Positions 32,626 through 42,898 of a stretch of 64,000 nucleotides of DNA are shown here, one piece after another. The first letter of the stretch is position 1; each line of letters begins with the position of its first letter. Origin of the DNA: Sulfurimonas sp. (GTDB lineage: Bacteria > Campylobacterota > Campylobacteria > Campylobacterales > Sulfurimonadaceae). The DNA lies in assembly GCA_021648465.1 (NCBI GenBank), contig JAKISR010000004.1, forward strand, positions 1 to 64,000. Direction: 5' to 3'. A model generated the notes under the pieces. It saw nothing but the letters and a program-made list of their open reading frames with translations. It did no database searches and was not told the DNA's origin. The translations under genes and the position numbers were made by a program.

Positions 32626-34499
32626 GTTTTTTACACCCTGAATTTATATATTATATGTTACTTCCATTTATAATTATTTTTGTATTTTTACTTACTCAAA
32701 AAGAATCACAGGAACATTTTTTCTCAAAAGAGGTGATGGATAAACTAAAAGTAAGCGCAAACACTCTAACACTAAAAGCTAGAAACGCACTCTTTATGCT
32801 TATGGGGTTATTGATAATTATAGCACTCGCTCAACCTGTTATAAAAGATGGAACCATTAAAGTGAAAGCAAAAAGTGCTGATATCATGATAGCACTAGAT
32901 ATTTCAGACTCAATGCTTGCTACAGATATATATCCAAATCGTTTAGAGATGGCAAAACAAAAAGCTCTTACACTTTTAGATGAATCACCAAATGAAAGGA
33001 TTGGTGTAGTAGCTTTTGCAAAAAACTCATATCTCGTTTCTCCCCTTAGTTTTGATACAGCAGCAGTTGCATTTTTACTTCGCCAATTAGATACAACTTC
33101 TATAACAGAAAAAGGAACGGATTTATTAAGTATTTTAGATGTTGTAAGTAAAACACAAAAAAAACAAAAGAAAAAATATCTACTTATTTTAAGTGATGGT
33201 GGAGATAAAGGTGATTTTACTCAAGAGGTAGAGATGGCAAAAGAAAACAACATAATAGTTTTTATCTTAGGTGTAGCAACTAAAAAAGGGGCGCCAATTA
33301 AATTAAAAGATGATACATTTATAAAACATAATGGAAATATAATTGTATCAAAACTAAATGAAAAAATTTCAGCATTAGCTACTAAAACAGGTGGTGTATA
33401 TATTCAAAGTACAACAGCTTCTACTGATATAAAAACAATGTTAAAAGAGATAACAAGTATAAGTGAGGAAAAAGAATTTCATAGTGAAGATATACCAAAG
33501 TATACACCTCTTTTTTACTATCCTTTAGGTTTAGCACTTTTGATTTTACTTATCGCAACTAGTTCTTTTGGTAAAAGAGGTGCTGTAAATACATTAGCTG
33601 TAATGTTATGCTTGTTATTTGTAAACCCTAATGCAAAGGCTGGAATATTAGATTTTATGGAGTTAAGTGAGGCTAAAGAGGCTTATGAGAATGGTGAATT
33701 TGAGAGATCTGCTAAGATTTATAAAAAAATTGCTGAAAATACAAATAATCCATATAGTTATTTTAATGCAGGTAATTCTTTTTATAAACAAAAAAAATAT
33801 AAAGAAGCGGTCAAGCTATACGAAAAAGCAGTTTTTCAAAATAAAGAGTATAAAGCAAAAAAATTAGGTAATTTAGGTAATGCTCATGCAAAACAAATTA
33901 CAAATGATAATTTATTAAAAGCAAAAAAATATTATGAAGAATCTTTAAAATTAGTAAAAGATAAAAATATTGAAGATAATTTAGAAAAAGTTAAGAAATT
34001 AATTGAAAAAAAGAAAGAAGAAAAAAGAAAAGAAAACTCTGATGAGAAAAGTGAAGATAAAGATAAAAAGGATTCAGATTCTAAAGATTCAAAAGATGGT
34101 GGAAAAAAAGAATCTGATGAAAAACAAGATAAAAATTCAGATGAAAAGAATGATTCAAAAGATGAAAGTGATAGCTCTAAAAGTAAAGAGTCTAAAGATA
34201 AAGAAAAAAGTTCTGATGAAATGAAGAGTAAAAAAGAAAAAGAAAAAAATTCTAAAAGTAAAGACGATAAAGATAAAGAAGATGCCAAAAAAGAGAGCAT
34301 AAAAGAGATAGATAAAGATAAAAAAAATGGTGAAAAAGATTCAGATACAGCTCCAAAAGAACTAGAAAATCAAACTATGAGTGAAGCTGAAGAGAAAAAA
34401 TGGATAGAGCAGCTAAATATGAATAAAAACACTTACCTTTATCAGTTAAATAATGATAAAACACAAAAAAATTATAATAAAGATGAGAAACCATGGTAG
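32622..34499 (+). CDS. batB: BatB/BatC fusion: VWA domain plus TPR and charged tail
   Basis: A protein of 625 residues beginning with TTG inside the end of batA. It has N-terminal helices, a VWA domain with DISDS (about 89-270), a helix pair near 300-340, TPR repeats (about 350-455) and then some 130 residues made almost only of K, E, D and S before a short conserved end. In Bacteroidetes BatB and BatC are separate; here they are joined. The charged stretch is very low in complexity and probably disordered. Confidence 0.82.
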   Translation: MSFLHPEFIYYMLLPFIIIFVFLLTQKESQEHFFSKEVMDKLKVSANTLTLKARNALFMLMGLLIIIALAQPVIKDGTIKVKAKSADIMIALDISDSMLATDIYPNRLEMAKQKALTLLDESPNERIGVVAFAKNSYLVSPLSFDTAAVAFLLRQLDTTSITEKGTDLLSILDVVSKTQKKQKKKYLLILSDGGDKGDFTQEVEMAKENNIIVFILGVATKKGAPIKLKDDTFIKHNGNIIVSKLNEKISALATKTGGVYIQSTTASTDIKTMLKEITSISEEKEFHSEDIPKYTPLFYYPLGLALLILLIATSSFGKRGAVNTLAVMLCLLFVNPNAKAGILDFMELSEAKEAYENGEFERSAKIYKKIAENTNNPYSYFNAGNSFYKQKKYKEAVKLYEKAVFQNKEYKAKKLGNLGNAHAKQITNDNLLKAKKYYEESLKLVKDKNIEDNLEKVKKLIEKKKEEKRKENSDEKSEDKDKKDSDSKDSKDGGKKESDEKQDKNSDEKNDSKDESDSSKSKESKDKEKSSDEMKSKKEKEKNSKSKDDKDKEDAKKESIKEIDKDKKNGEKDSDTAPKELENQTMSEAEEKKWIEQLNMNKNTYLYQLNNDKTQKNYNKDEKPW

Positions 34500-34523
34500 C
34501 CATAATTTACATGAAGGAAAAAA

Positions 34524-35939
34524 ATGAACAATATTATTAAACTATTTTTACTATTATTAATACCACATATCATTAACGCAAAAGTGATAGCTACAGTTGA
34601 TTATAAGAATGTAGAACTTGGAGACATGGTTACTTACTCTTTGGAAATCTCTGGTGATAATATATCAAGACCAAATATACAAAGATTATGTGGTGCAGAT
34701 GTAATATCTACTAGCTCACAAACAAGTGTTAATATAATTAATGGAAATATTAGAAAAAGGTACATACTAAGTTATAAATTTATCCCTCAAAAAAGTTGTA
34801 AAATAGATCCTATTGAAATTGACATAAATAATAAAGCTGAACTTAGTAATGCAATTGATATAGTGGTTAAACCTGTAACAGAGGCAAAAAATAAAGATTT
34901 TCAATTAATACTAAAGAGTTCTAAAGAGGAGCTATATGTTGGTGAAACCTTTAAGGTAACTCTTTTATTTAAACAAAAAATAGATGCCCAAGCATTAGAT
35001 AGTGAATTTTTACCACCAAAATTTAAAGGGTTTTGGATAAAAAAAGAATCAAAACCTAAAAGAATAAATAATACTAATTTTGTTGTTACAGAAATTGTTT
35101 ATACACTTGCTCCTCAAAGAGTTGGAAAATTAAATATACAAAAAGCTCACATGAGAATAGCTTCAAGAACTGCTAGAACAAATAGTTGGGGTGACTGGTC
35201 CCCTACTGTAAAGTGGAAAACATATTTTTCAAATGAATTAAATATAAATATAAAACCTCTTCCGAGTGGTGTTGACTTAGTAGGTGATTTTTCAATTAAA
35301 GTGAATGTAGATAAAAAAGAAGTTGATACGAATGAAGCTATTAACATTACAGTTGAAGTTTCTGGTATGGGTAATCTAGAGGATGTTAAAAGTTTTAAGC
35401 CTTATATAGATGGTGTTAGTGTGTTTGATGAAAAACTAAATATAGAAGATACAAAACTTACACAAAAAATAGCTCTTATATCAGAAAAAGATTTTAGTAT
35501 ACCACCATTTACATTAAAATATTTTGATTCTAAAACGAAAGAAATAAAAACTATCTCAACAAAAAAAATAGATATAAAAGTAAAAAATTCTAAACCTAAA
35601 GAAAAACTTATAGTAAAAAGACAGGATTCAAAAAAAATAATTCAAAAAAATAGTGAGATGATAGAACTTGATAAAATTACACTTGTCATAACTTTTATAG
35701 TTGGGCTTATAATAGGAATTTTACTTATGTTATTTAAACCTTTTAGAAAAAACAAAAAACAAAAAAATATTTCTATAAAAGATCCTAAAATACTTTTAAT
35801 GAAACTACTGCCTTATAGAGATGATGATGAAGTTAAAAAAATACTAGATATTTTAGAGAATAATATCTATACAAATAAAAAAGAAGATTATGATAAAAAA
35901 GCTTTAAAAGAGGTGTTGAAACGGTATAAAATAGAGTAA
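34524..35939 (+). CDS. batD: BatD-like membrane protein
   Basis: A protein of 471 residues with a signal peptide (1-19), tandem beta-sandwich domains in the periplasm (YVGETFKVTLLFKQ, DTNEAINITVEVSGMGNL), a membrane helix (about 386-407) and a basic cytoplasmic tail. The pattern VELGDMVTYSLEISGDN is typical of BatD. It completes the operon moxR-DUF58-DUF4381-batA-batB/C-batD. It ends three bases from the converging tyrA. Confidence 0.85.
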   Translation: MNNIIKLFLLLLIPHIINAKVIATVDYKNVELGDMVTYSLEISGDNISRPNIQRLCGADVISTSSQTSVNIINGNIRKRYILSYKFIPQKSCKIDPIEIDINNKAELSNAIDIVVKPVTEAKNKDFQLILKSSKEELYVGETFKVTLLFKQKIDAQALDSEFLPPKFKGFWIKKESKPKRINNTNFVVTEIVYTLAPQRVGKLNIQKAHMRIASRTARTNSWGDWSPTVKWKTYFSNELNINIKPLPSGVDLVGDFSIKVNVDKKEVDTNEAINITVEVSGMGNLEDVKSFKPYIDGVSVFDEKLNIEDTKLTQKIALISEKDFSIPPFTLKYFDSKTKEIKTISTKKIDIKVKNSKPKEKLIVKRQDSKKIIQKNSEMIELDKITLVITFIVGLIIGILLMLFKPFRKNKKQKNISIKDPKILLMKLLPYRDDDEVKKILDILENNIYTNKKEDYDKKALKEVLKRYKIE

Positions 35940-35942
35940 AAT

Positions 35943-36773
35943 CTAATCTAAAATATCGTGGAGTTTATTACTACTTTGTATATTTTTATTTAATTTATCC
36001 CAGTTTTCTTCTTTAATATTTTTTTTAAGAAGTTGTAACTCATCTTCAAAAAGTTCTATCGCTTCAAGAAGGTTTGTTTTATTTTGTCTAAAGATATCTT
36101 CCCACATGTTGGCAGAACTTTTTGCAAGACGACTCATAGAGCGGAAACCACCAGCTGCAAGTGCTAAAATATCACTCTTATTTTCTTGATTCATAACTGT
36201 ATTTGCAATTGAATAGGAAATTGCATGAGGCATGTGAGATATAAAAGCGGCATGACGATCATGTTCCCTTGCACTCATAAAATACTTTTTCATTCCCAAA
36301 GCTTTAAATATTTTTTTTGCAACTTTTGTTTGTATCTCAGCACTGTTTTCTAAATCACAAAGTACTACAACCTTATTTTCATAAAGTTTTTCAATAGCTG
36401 CATATGGCCCAAAATTTTCAGTTCCTGTCATTGGATGTGCAGCTACAAAATTTTCTCTTATATTTTGCGGTATAGAAGATACAATTTTAGACTTTGTACT
36501 ACCTAAGTCAATAATAGTTGTATCTTTAGAAATGTTGGTTAGATTTTTAAGTATTGATATTATCCCATCAACAGGAATAGCAAGAAAAATAACATCATAA
36601 TCTTTAATTTCATTAAAATCTATAATTTTTTCAACAAGGTTAAGCTTCATAGCTTCAACTTGATGAAGCTTATTGTGATCATATCCAACGATGGTGTCAA
36701 TAAAATTAAGTTTTTTTAAACTTAGGGCAAGTGAGCCACCCATAAGACCTAATCCAATAATAACAATATTCAT
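35943..36773 (-). CDS. tyrA: Prephenate dehydrogenase
   Basis: A protein of 276 residues with the NAD-binding start IVIIGLGLMGGSLALSLKK and the substrate-binding region HPMTGTENFGPYAA. It converts prephenate to 4-hydroxyphenylpyruvate in tyrosine synthesis. There is no chorismate mutase domain or ACT domain, so it is the short monofunctional form. Confidence 0.93.
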   Translation of the reverse strand: MNIVIIGLGLMGGSLALSLKKLNFIDTIVGYDHNKLHQVEAMKLNLVEKIIDFNEIKDYDVIFLAIPVDGIISILKNLTNISKDTTIIDLGSTKSKIVSSIPQNIRENFVAAHPMTGTENFGPYAAIEKLYENKVVVLCDLENSAEIQTKVAKKIFKALGMKKYFMSAREHDRHAAFISHMPHAISYSIANTVMNQENKSDILALAAGGFRSMSRLAKSSANMWEDIFRQNKTNLLEAIELFEDELQLLKKNIKEENWDKLNKNIQSSNKLHDILD

Positions 36774-36877
36774 ATCTGCATCTTTAAATATTAATTTTTA
36801 AAATTATACATAATTTACTTAATATTAACCACATAAAAGGTAGAATCTTTTCTTATTTAACTATTAATGGAAACCTA

Positions 36878-39133
36878 ATGAGAATTTTTCTAGCAACACT
36901 ACTAACACTTATAGCAGTTAATTTATCTGCATATACAATAAAATCAATAAAATATGACGGTTTAGTTCATATGTCAGAATCTGTAGCATTAAGGATGTTA
37001 GAGTTTAATGTAGGTGATGAAGTTGATAATGAAATTCTTGATAAATCAATTAAAAAATATTTTGAACAAGGTTATTTTAGAGATATTTGGATTGATATTG
37101 ATGGAGAAATATTAACATATCACTTTAAAGAAAAACCATTGATTTCTCAGATAGAACTAAAAGGTTGGAAAGAAAATGACGAAGAGATTATGGATACAGT
37201 TATTCAGATTAAAATCGGTTCTTTATATGATTATAAAAAGTTGCAAAGAGCAAAAGAAAGAATTATAGAAGTTATTTCTCAAGAAGGAAGTATAGATAGT
37301 GTAGTTGAGATAAAAAAAGAAAATCTTGATGGAGGAAGTGTGAAAGTTATTTTTGTTGTTAATGAAGGTGAAGAGATAATTATTCATAACTTAGAATATG
37401 GTGGAGTAAATAAACTAGATAGTGATGATTTTAATGATGTTATATCAAACAAAGAAATAGAGTTTATGAGTTGGTTTTGGGGGCAAAACAGTGGTGAGAT
37501 GAAACTTGCAGATTTAGCCTATGATCCACATAGAATCCGTGACTTATATATGCAAAATGGTTATTTGGATGCAGATGTCAAAGCACCGTTTGTAAAAGTA
37601 AATTTTGATAATTATACTGCTGATATGAGTTACCAAATTAGTGAGGGTGAAGCATATACAATTAGTGCTATAACAATTGATCAGATGAAAAAAGTGAGTG
37701 ATGATGATCAAATAAAAGAGTTTGTAGAATTAAAAATTGGTGATGTTTTTAATATTAAAACTTTTAGACAAGATGCAGAAAAAATAAAAACTCATATAGC
37801 TGATTTAAGTTACGCATTTGTTCAAGTTGCACCAGATTTAAAAAAAGATAAAGAGAAAAAAACGGTAGAAGTTGTTTTTAAAATTATGCCTGGGAAAAAG
37901 GTAAAAATAAGAGATGTAATTATTTCTGGTAATAGTAGAACTCTTGATAGAATTATTAGAAGAGAGTTATATCTAGGTCCTGGTGATATGTACTCTTTAA
38001 CAGATTTAGCAGATTCTAGAAATGCACTTGGAAGACTTGGTTTTTTTGAAGAAAATACTATAGAAGAAAAAAGGGTTGATAATGAAACTATAGATTTAGT
38101 TGTTAAGGTAAAAGAAGCCCCAACAGGTAATATACAAATTGGTGGTGGATATGGAAGTTATGGTGGACTTCTTTTAAGTTTATCAGTTGATGATAGAAAT
38201 ATTTGGGGTTCAGGTATAAATGTTGGAGTAAAAGCTGAGAGATCAGAGTTAACATCTACATACTCATTTAATATATCTAATCCTAGGCTAAATGATAGTG
38301 ATTTTAGTGGTAGTTTTAAAGTTTTTACATCTGATTATGAATATAATGATTATACAGTTCTCTCGGATGGTTTTAATACAGGTTTAGGGTATAGATTTTC
38401 TAGACATGTTTCAGGTTATTTTGGTTATGGATATTCAAAGAATAGCTATAAATTTGATGAAACAAATTCTACATTAGATACTTTCTTTTATGAAGATTAT
38501 TCAAAAAGTTCTATTACATTAAGTGTTAAATTTGATAATACAGATGATTATTATCTTCCAAGAAAAGGTTTTACTTTTAGTCAAAGTATTGAATATTCTG
38601 GAGTTGGTGCAGATGCAGAATTTATAAAAAGCAGAACAAATTTTGGTATATATAAAGGTTTGAAAAATTTGTTAGGATTTGATGCAATTGCAAGATATAA
38701 ACTTAAATTTAACTATGTAAAAGAAAATGGTTATTTACCTATTGCAGAGAGATTCTATATGGGAGGTATTGGAAGTGTAAGAGGGTATGAATCATACTCA
38801 ATATCTCCAACAGTTCCAGATAGCACAGATGCTTCTAAAATTAGAAGAATAGGTGGTGAGTATACTGCTTCTAATAATTTTGAGTTAAGTTTTCCAATGT
38901 TACCACAAGCTAAAATGCGTTTAGTAACTTATCTTGATTGGGGATTTATAGGAACAACCAAAGATTCTAGAGATGATTATATAACCCAAAATTTATCTCG
39001 TGGTGGTTTTGGTGCTGGTGTTGAGTGGTTTTCACCAGTGGGACCAATTCAGTTGATGTTTTCAAAGCCATTAGCTAGTAAAGAGGGTGATAAAACATCA
39101 GTATTTGAATTTACTATGGGGCAGAGATTTTAG
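36878..39133 (+). CDS. bamA: Outer membrane protein assembly factor BamA
   Basis: A protein of 751 residues with a signal peptide (1-18), five POTRA domains (about 20-400) and a 16-strand Omp85 barrel. The barrel has the conserved loop motif VRGYESYSI (normally VRGF/Y) and the final strand ends in phenylalanine (FTMGQRF). It folds and inserts beta-barrel proteins. It diverges from tyrA. Confidence 0.95.
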   Translation: MRIFLATLLTLIAVNLSAYTIKSIKYDGLVHMSESVALRMLEFNVGDEVDNEILDKSIKKYFEQGYFRDIWIDIDGEILTYHFKEKPLISQIELKGWKENDEEIMDTVIQIKIGSLYDYKKLQRAKERIIEVISQEGSIDSVVEIKKENLDGGSVKVIFVVNEGEEIIIHNLEYGGVNKLDSDDFNDVISNKEIEFMSWFWGQNSGEMKLADLAYDPHRIRDLYMQNGYLDADVKAPFVKVNFDNYTADMSYQISEGEAYTISAITIDQMKKVSDDDQIKEFVELKIGDVFNIKTFRQDAEKIKTHIADLSYAFVQVAPDLKKDKEKKTVEVVFKIMPGKKVKIRDVIISGNSRTLDRIIRRELYLGPGDMYSLTDLADSRNALGRLGFFEENTIEEKRVDNETIDLVVKVKEAPTGNIQIGGGYGSYGGLLLSLSVDDRNIWGSGINVGVKAERSELTSTYSFNISNPRLNDSDFSGSFKVFTSDYEYNDYTVLSDGFNTGLGYRFSRHVSGYFGYGYSKNSYKFDETNSTLDTFFYEDYSKSSITLSVKFDNTDDYYLPRKGFTFSQSIEYSGVGADAEFIKSRTNFGIYKGLKNLLGFDAIARYKLKFNYVKENGYLPIAERFYMGGIGSVRGYESYSISPTVPDSTDASKIRRIGGEYTASNNFELSFPMLPQAKMRLVTYLDWGFIGTTKDSRDDYITQNLSRGGFGAGVEWFSPVGPIQLMFSKPLASKEGDKTSVFEFTMGQRF

Positions 39134-39144
39134 ATTATTTTAAA

Positions 39145-39552
39145 CTATTTACGACCTCTAACTCTCCATTTATCATCTAAATTTTCTACTACTAATTTAA
39201 TATTCTTTTCTATATTATTATTTATTATTGTAACTTTTACATTTGCAATGTTCTTTGTTATATTTATTATTTTTATATTTTTATGTTTTAGTTTAGAATA
39301 TTCTTCTTGTAAGCAATCATGTACTAATTTTATATTGTTATCAATATAATTTGCTTTATTTACACTACATTTCTTCAGTGATTCGCTAACTAATGCTATA
39401 TTCATAGTTTCAGTTGTATTATTTGATAATTTTATAACATTTCCATTTTGCAGAGCATCATACATATTAGAAATCGCACTCTTTGGTGTATCACTACAAC
39501 CAACAAAAACAAGTGCAAATAATGGAAGTAGAATTTTTTTAAATTTAAACAT
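39145..39552 (-). CDS. DUF4878-type lipoprotein
   Basis: A protein of 135 residues with a lipoprotein signal (LFALVFVGCSD, cysteine at 19) followed by a small NTF2-like domain: SAISNMYDALQNGNVIKLSN, with NLDDKWRVRG at the end. This pattern fits DUF4878 lipoproteins of unknown role. It lies 56 bp after the pseudopilin gene and could be the tail of the pilus cluster or separate. Confidence 0.6.
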   Translation of the reverse strand: MFKFKKILLPLFALVFVGCSDTPKSAISNMYDALQNGNVIKLSNNTTETMNIALVSESLKKCSVNKANYIDNNIKLVHDCLQEEYSKLKHKNIKIINITKNIANVKVTIINNNIEKNIKLVVENLDDKWRVRGRK

Positions 39553-39608
39553 AGTTTTTTTCTTATAATTTGAATTTTCTTATTTATTTTAACATTTAAA
39601 AAATAATA

Positions 39609-40265
39609 TTAATTTATGCTAGTCCAGTTTGCATCTGCTTGAGAATAAACTTTTAATTTTGATACATTTGTATCAAACCATAATGAACCATTAATCGGTG
39701 TTGTAGGCTCACTTTCTGAGACAATAGCACTGTTGTATCCTCTTGTCTGTGTTGTTATTTCAGAGCTTCCATAGAGTTTAAAGTGGTTTACCTCTCCAAC
39801 ACCTATTTCAAGCATTAAATCGTCATTTTGTGCTGTTGAATCGTTTGAATCAGTATTTAGAGTCATATCTTCACCAGTACTTATTAACCTACCTGCAATA
39901 TTTGCATTTGGTGAGATAGAAGTATTTGTATCAGCATATGAACTATTTACATCATTCGTACTTCCTAAATCAATAGTATAATAATAAATTTTCTTAGCCC
40001 AAGCATCAGTTCCAAGACCAATATTGACAGGAATAGTATTATTAGCATCCTCTTTTGGTAATTCAAAGTATGCATCGCTATCTGGATCTGCTGCAAGATT
40101 AACCAAACGACTTCTAATAACCTCCAACATAGTTTTTGTATTTTGCTGTTTTAAAAGATCTGATTGAATTTGGGTATAGTAATTCATCATAGTAAAAGCG
40201 GCGGCAACAATACCCGTTATAATAATAGCAATTAGTGCCTCTATTAAAAAATAACCTTTACGCAT
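39609..40265 (-). CDS. Type IV pilin-like protein (pseudopilin)
   Basis: A protein of 218 residues with a short leader MRKG and a class III signal (YFLIEALIAIIITGIVAAAF) with glutamate at +5. Prepilin peptidase should cut after glycine 4. The C-terminal domain is acidic and beta-rich and ends SLWFDTNVSKLKVYSQ. It lies one base from the gspF-like gene. It may form a minor part of the pilus or pseudopilus. Confidence 0.8.
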   Translation of the reverse strand: MRKGYFLIEALIAIIITGIVAAAFTMMNYYTQIQSDLLKQQNTKTMLEVIRSRLVNLAADPDSDAYFELPKEDANNTIPVNIGLGTDAWAKKIYYYTIDLGSTNDVNSSYADTNTSISPNANIAGRLISTGEDMTLNTDSNDSTAQNDDLMLEIGVGEVNHFKLYGSSEITTQTRGYNSAIVSESEPTTPINGSLWFDTNVSKLKVYSQADANWTSIN

Positions 40266-41320
40266 TAATTAAAAGCTCCTGTTCTAGCAGCGTCTATCAT
40301 ACCTTTTTGAATTATAATTTGCGTTAGTATAACTGTATAAAATTCAATAAATACAGCAAATGATAGTAAAAAGATAGATACTAAAGTAACTATTCTAAAA
40401 AAACTTGTACTTAATCTAAGTGCGTCAGTTCTTGCTCTATCACTAATCTCAATCATTACAGCACCGATTTGATGAGAAGATCCAACACCAGTTAAAAGTT
40501 CTTTTTCAATATTGTCATAAAGATGAGAGTGTAGTACCAGTTTTCCATTATATTTAATATTGTCTAAAGTACTTTGAAGAGCTTTTCTAAATTTTTTTAC
40601 AGTGGTAGTTTCAATTGCTGAAGTTATGACTTTTTTGTAAGATATACCACTTTGTAACATCTCCCCTAACATACTAAATAACATAAATTTTTCAAACTTC
40701 ATAACTATTGCAGATGTTAAAGGTAACATTAATGCAATTTGTTTTGATATATTTTGTATCATTCTTGACTGACTAAATAAAGAAATAAGTAAAATGGCAA
40801 AATATGCTGCAAAAAATAATAAAGAAAAAAATAATATATCAGTCATAATTTGAGCAATGTATAGATGGTCTGCAACTAAATCTTTTACCACTTGATTATA
40901 GCTATCTGCTTTTGTTATTTGATATGGAACAGCAAAAAATTTCACTCCAATAACGACTAGTGTTGCAACACTAAAATAAATAGTAGGAAGAGATGTTTTG
41001 TCATTTGCTTGTCTTTCAAATTCATCTTTTACTTCAAGATAATGTATAATTTTCTCCAATGCAATTCGAAAACTCACACCTTTTTCAGCCATTGATATAA
41101 ACTGTATTGTATCAAGAGAGCCTATTTTATGTTTAGAGAGGGCTTGAGATAAACTATGTCCATCTTTAATATCGTCATATATTTTAATATATATCTTGCG
41201 CTCTTTTTTTGTTTTTGCAGATTTTGCAAGAAGTTTCATGCCACTTGAAATATTTTTACCACTTTGAATAGTAAAAAATAGAGTTTTTAGCATTGTATAT
41301 ATATTAATTTTCATCAACAT
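40265..41320 (-). CDS. GspF/PilC-like inner-membrane platform protein
   Basis: A protein of 351 residues. Two repeats of the GspF fold are visible: the first ends in QFISMAEKGVSFRIALEKI (with helices about 108-128), the second in MLGEMLQSGISYKKVITSAIE, with helices near 165-185 and 312-334. It anchors the ATPase and pseudopilus. It overlaps the ATPase gene by 17 bp, so translation is coupled. Confidence 0.85.
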   Translation of the reverse strand: MLMKINIYTMLKTLFFTIQSGKNISSGMKLLAKSAKTKKERKIYIKIYDDIKDGHSLSQALSKHKIGSLDTIQFISMAEKGVSFRIALEKIIHYLEVKDEFERQANDKTSLPTIYFSVATLVVIGVKFFAVPYQITKADSYNQVVKDLVADHLYIAQIMTDILFFSLLFFAAYFAILLISLFSQSRMIQNISKQIALMLPLTSAIVMKFEKFMLFSMLGEMLQSGISYKKVITSAIETTTVKKFRKALQSTLDNIKYNGKLVLHSHLYDNIEKELLTGVGSSHQIGAVMIEISDRARTDALRLSTSFFRIVTLVSIFLLSFAVFIEFYTVILTQIIIQKGMIDAARTGAFN

Positions 41321-42866
41321 ACCCCAATGAAAAAAGTTCAGTAGTTAAAGTTTCGTAATCACATTCTCCACGCTCAAAAAGATATTTAGCAGAGTCAAAA
41401 TAGCTAAATGTAATTAAATCATTCCAAGCTTGTAAAACAGAACTATTTTTTAGTGCCATATAAAAAGTATAGCGAGTTTTCATATCTGGCGGAATCAGTA
41501 CTATATCAGTTAAGAGTGTTCTAGTTATATATCCACTAAAATTACATTTTACGCATCCTGTTTTTTCATATCCAAGAATACCTGATTTAAAATATTTTTG
41601 TCCCTTTTCATTATTAGATTCTTTCTTGCAATCACATAATTTAGGAATGAGCCTTTGAGCAACTACTCCACTGAGTGAATAAGCTAATATAAAAAGGTCT
41701 CCGCCCTCATCCCTTATACGCTCTAATGCCATATAAGCATTTGTTGTATGAAGAGTTGAAAATACCATATGCCCACTATGTGCTGCTTTAAGAGCTATAT
41801 GAATACTTGCTCTATCACGCATCTCACCAATAACTATTACATCTGGATCTTGTCTCATAATTGATTTTATGGCTGTTTCAAAATTAAAACCGACAGAATC
41901 ATTTACTTGATACTGCGTAATAAAATCGATTTTATACTCAATCGGATCTTCCACAGTATAGATAATTTCATGAAGACGATCACGCTGAGTAAGAATAGCA
42001 TTGAGGGTAGTTGTTTTACCACTACCCGTTGGTCCAACAGCTAAAAAAAATCCATTTTTTTGATTTATAAAATGAAAAAGATGCTCACTCATAGGGTGAT
42101 GTTTAGGAAACAATTGTTTGAGAGATTTAAAATTATTTGATTTATCTAATATACGAATAACAATATTTTCACCAAAATTTGAAGGTGCGATTTCGATACG
42201 AAAATCTACTATACCATCTTTAAAATGCTCTGTAAAACCAGCACTTTGAGGAGTTTGTACATTTATTAAGTCAATATTTGATTTTTCTTTTAATATAAGT
42301 GAAAATCTTTTAGACAATTCTTGATTTAAAAGATATTTTGCTTGAATTTTCCCATTTTGTCTATATCTCAGCCATGAAAATTCTTCATAAGCATTAATAT
42401 GTATATCGCTAACATTATTTTTTACACCATGTTTAAGTATCATTCTAAGAAGTTCTAAAATCTCTTCATCATCTGAGTCATAAGCATTAAATTGTTTAAT
42501 TCTTTTTTCTATAATATCTGGATCTATACTAAGAATAGCGTTAAATTTTTCATTAAATTCACGAACAGGTATAGCTTTTTGGATAACTTTTTTATGAAGT
42601 TGATTCTCAAGTTCTTTTAATCGTTTTGGACCAATAAGCTCTTTACACTCTATATAAAAAGTTGTACCATCTTCATTAACAATAATTATTTCATATTTTT
42701 TTATTAAATCAGGGCTATAAGGGAGATTTTTTTCTTTTTTTTGAATAAAATTATGCTCTATAGCAATTTGTAAAATATTTTTTTTTATGCCTATACGTTG
42801 ATAATATGCTTTTTCCTCTTTACATATAATTATCTGTTTAGGTGTTAGAATCTTTTTTAGGTTCAT
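41304..42866 (-). CDS. GspE/PilB-like assembly ATPase
   Basis: A protein of 520 residues: N-terminal binding domain, then Walker A VGPTGSGKTTTLN, Asp box TVEDPIEY, Walker B DPDVIVIGEMRD and His box STLHTTNAYMALERI. Cysteine pairs near the end (CDCK, CVKC) fit the zinc module of GspE/PilB. It should power pseudopilus extension from the cytoplasm. Only one ATPase is present here, and no PilT retraction ATPase is in the window. Confidence 0.9.
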   Translation of the reverse strand: MNLKKILTPKQIIICKEEKAYYQRIGIKKNILQIAIEHNFIQKKEKNLPYSPDLIKKYEIIIVNEDGTTFYIECKELIGPKRLKELENQLHKKVIQKAIPVREFNEKFNAILSIDPDIIEKRIKQFNAYDSDDEEILELLRMILKHGVKNNVSDIHINAYEEFSWLRYRQNGKIQAKYLLNQELSKRFSLILKEKSNIDLINVQTPQSAGFTEHFKDGIVDFRIEIAPSNFGENIVIRILDKSNNFKSLKQLFPKHHPMSEHLFHFINQKNGFFLAVGPTGSGKTTTLNAILTQRDRLHEIIYTVEDPIEYKIDFITQYQVNDSVGFNFETAIKSIMRQDPDVIVIGEMRDRASIHIALKAAHSGHMVFSTLHTTNAYMALERIRDEGGDLFILAYSLSGVVAQRLIPKLCDCKKESNNEKGQKYFKSGILGYEKTGCVKCNFSGYITRTLLTDIVLIPPDMKTRYTFYMALKNSSVLQAWNDLITFSYFDSAKYLFERGECDYETLTTELFSLGYVDEN

Positions 42867-42898
42867 ATTACTTTTTTTAAATAATTATACCATTATAT

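Noticed and set aside
33932..34300. 122-codon serine/leucine-rich open frame on the minus strand
   Set aside because: It is the complement of the K/E/D/S-rich part of the BatB/C gene and arises from its codon bias.
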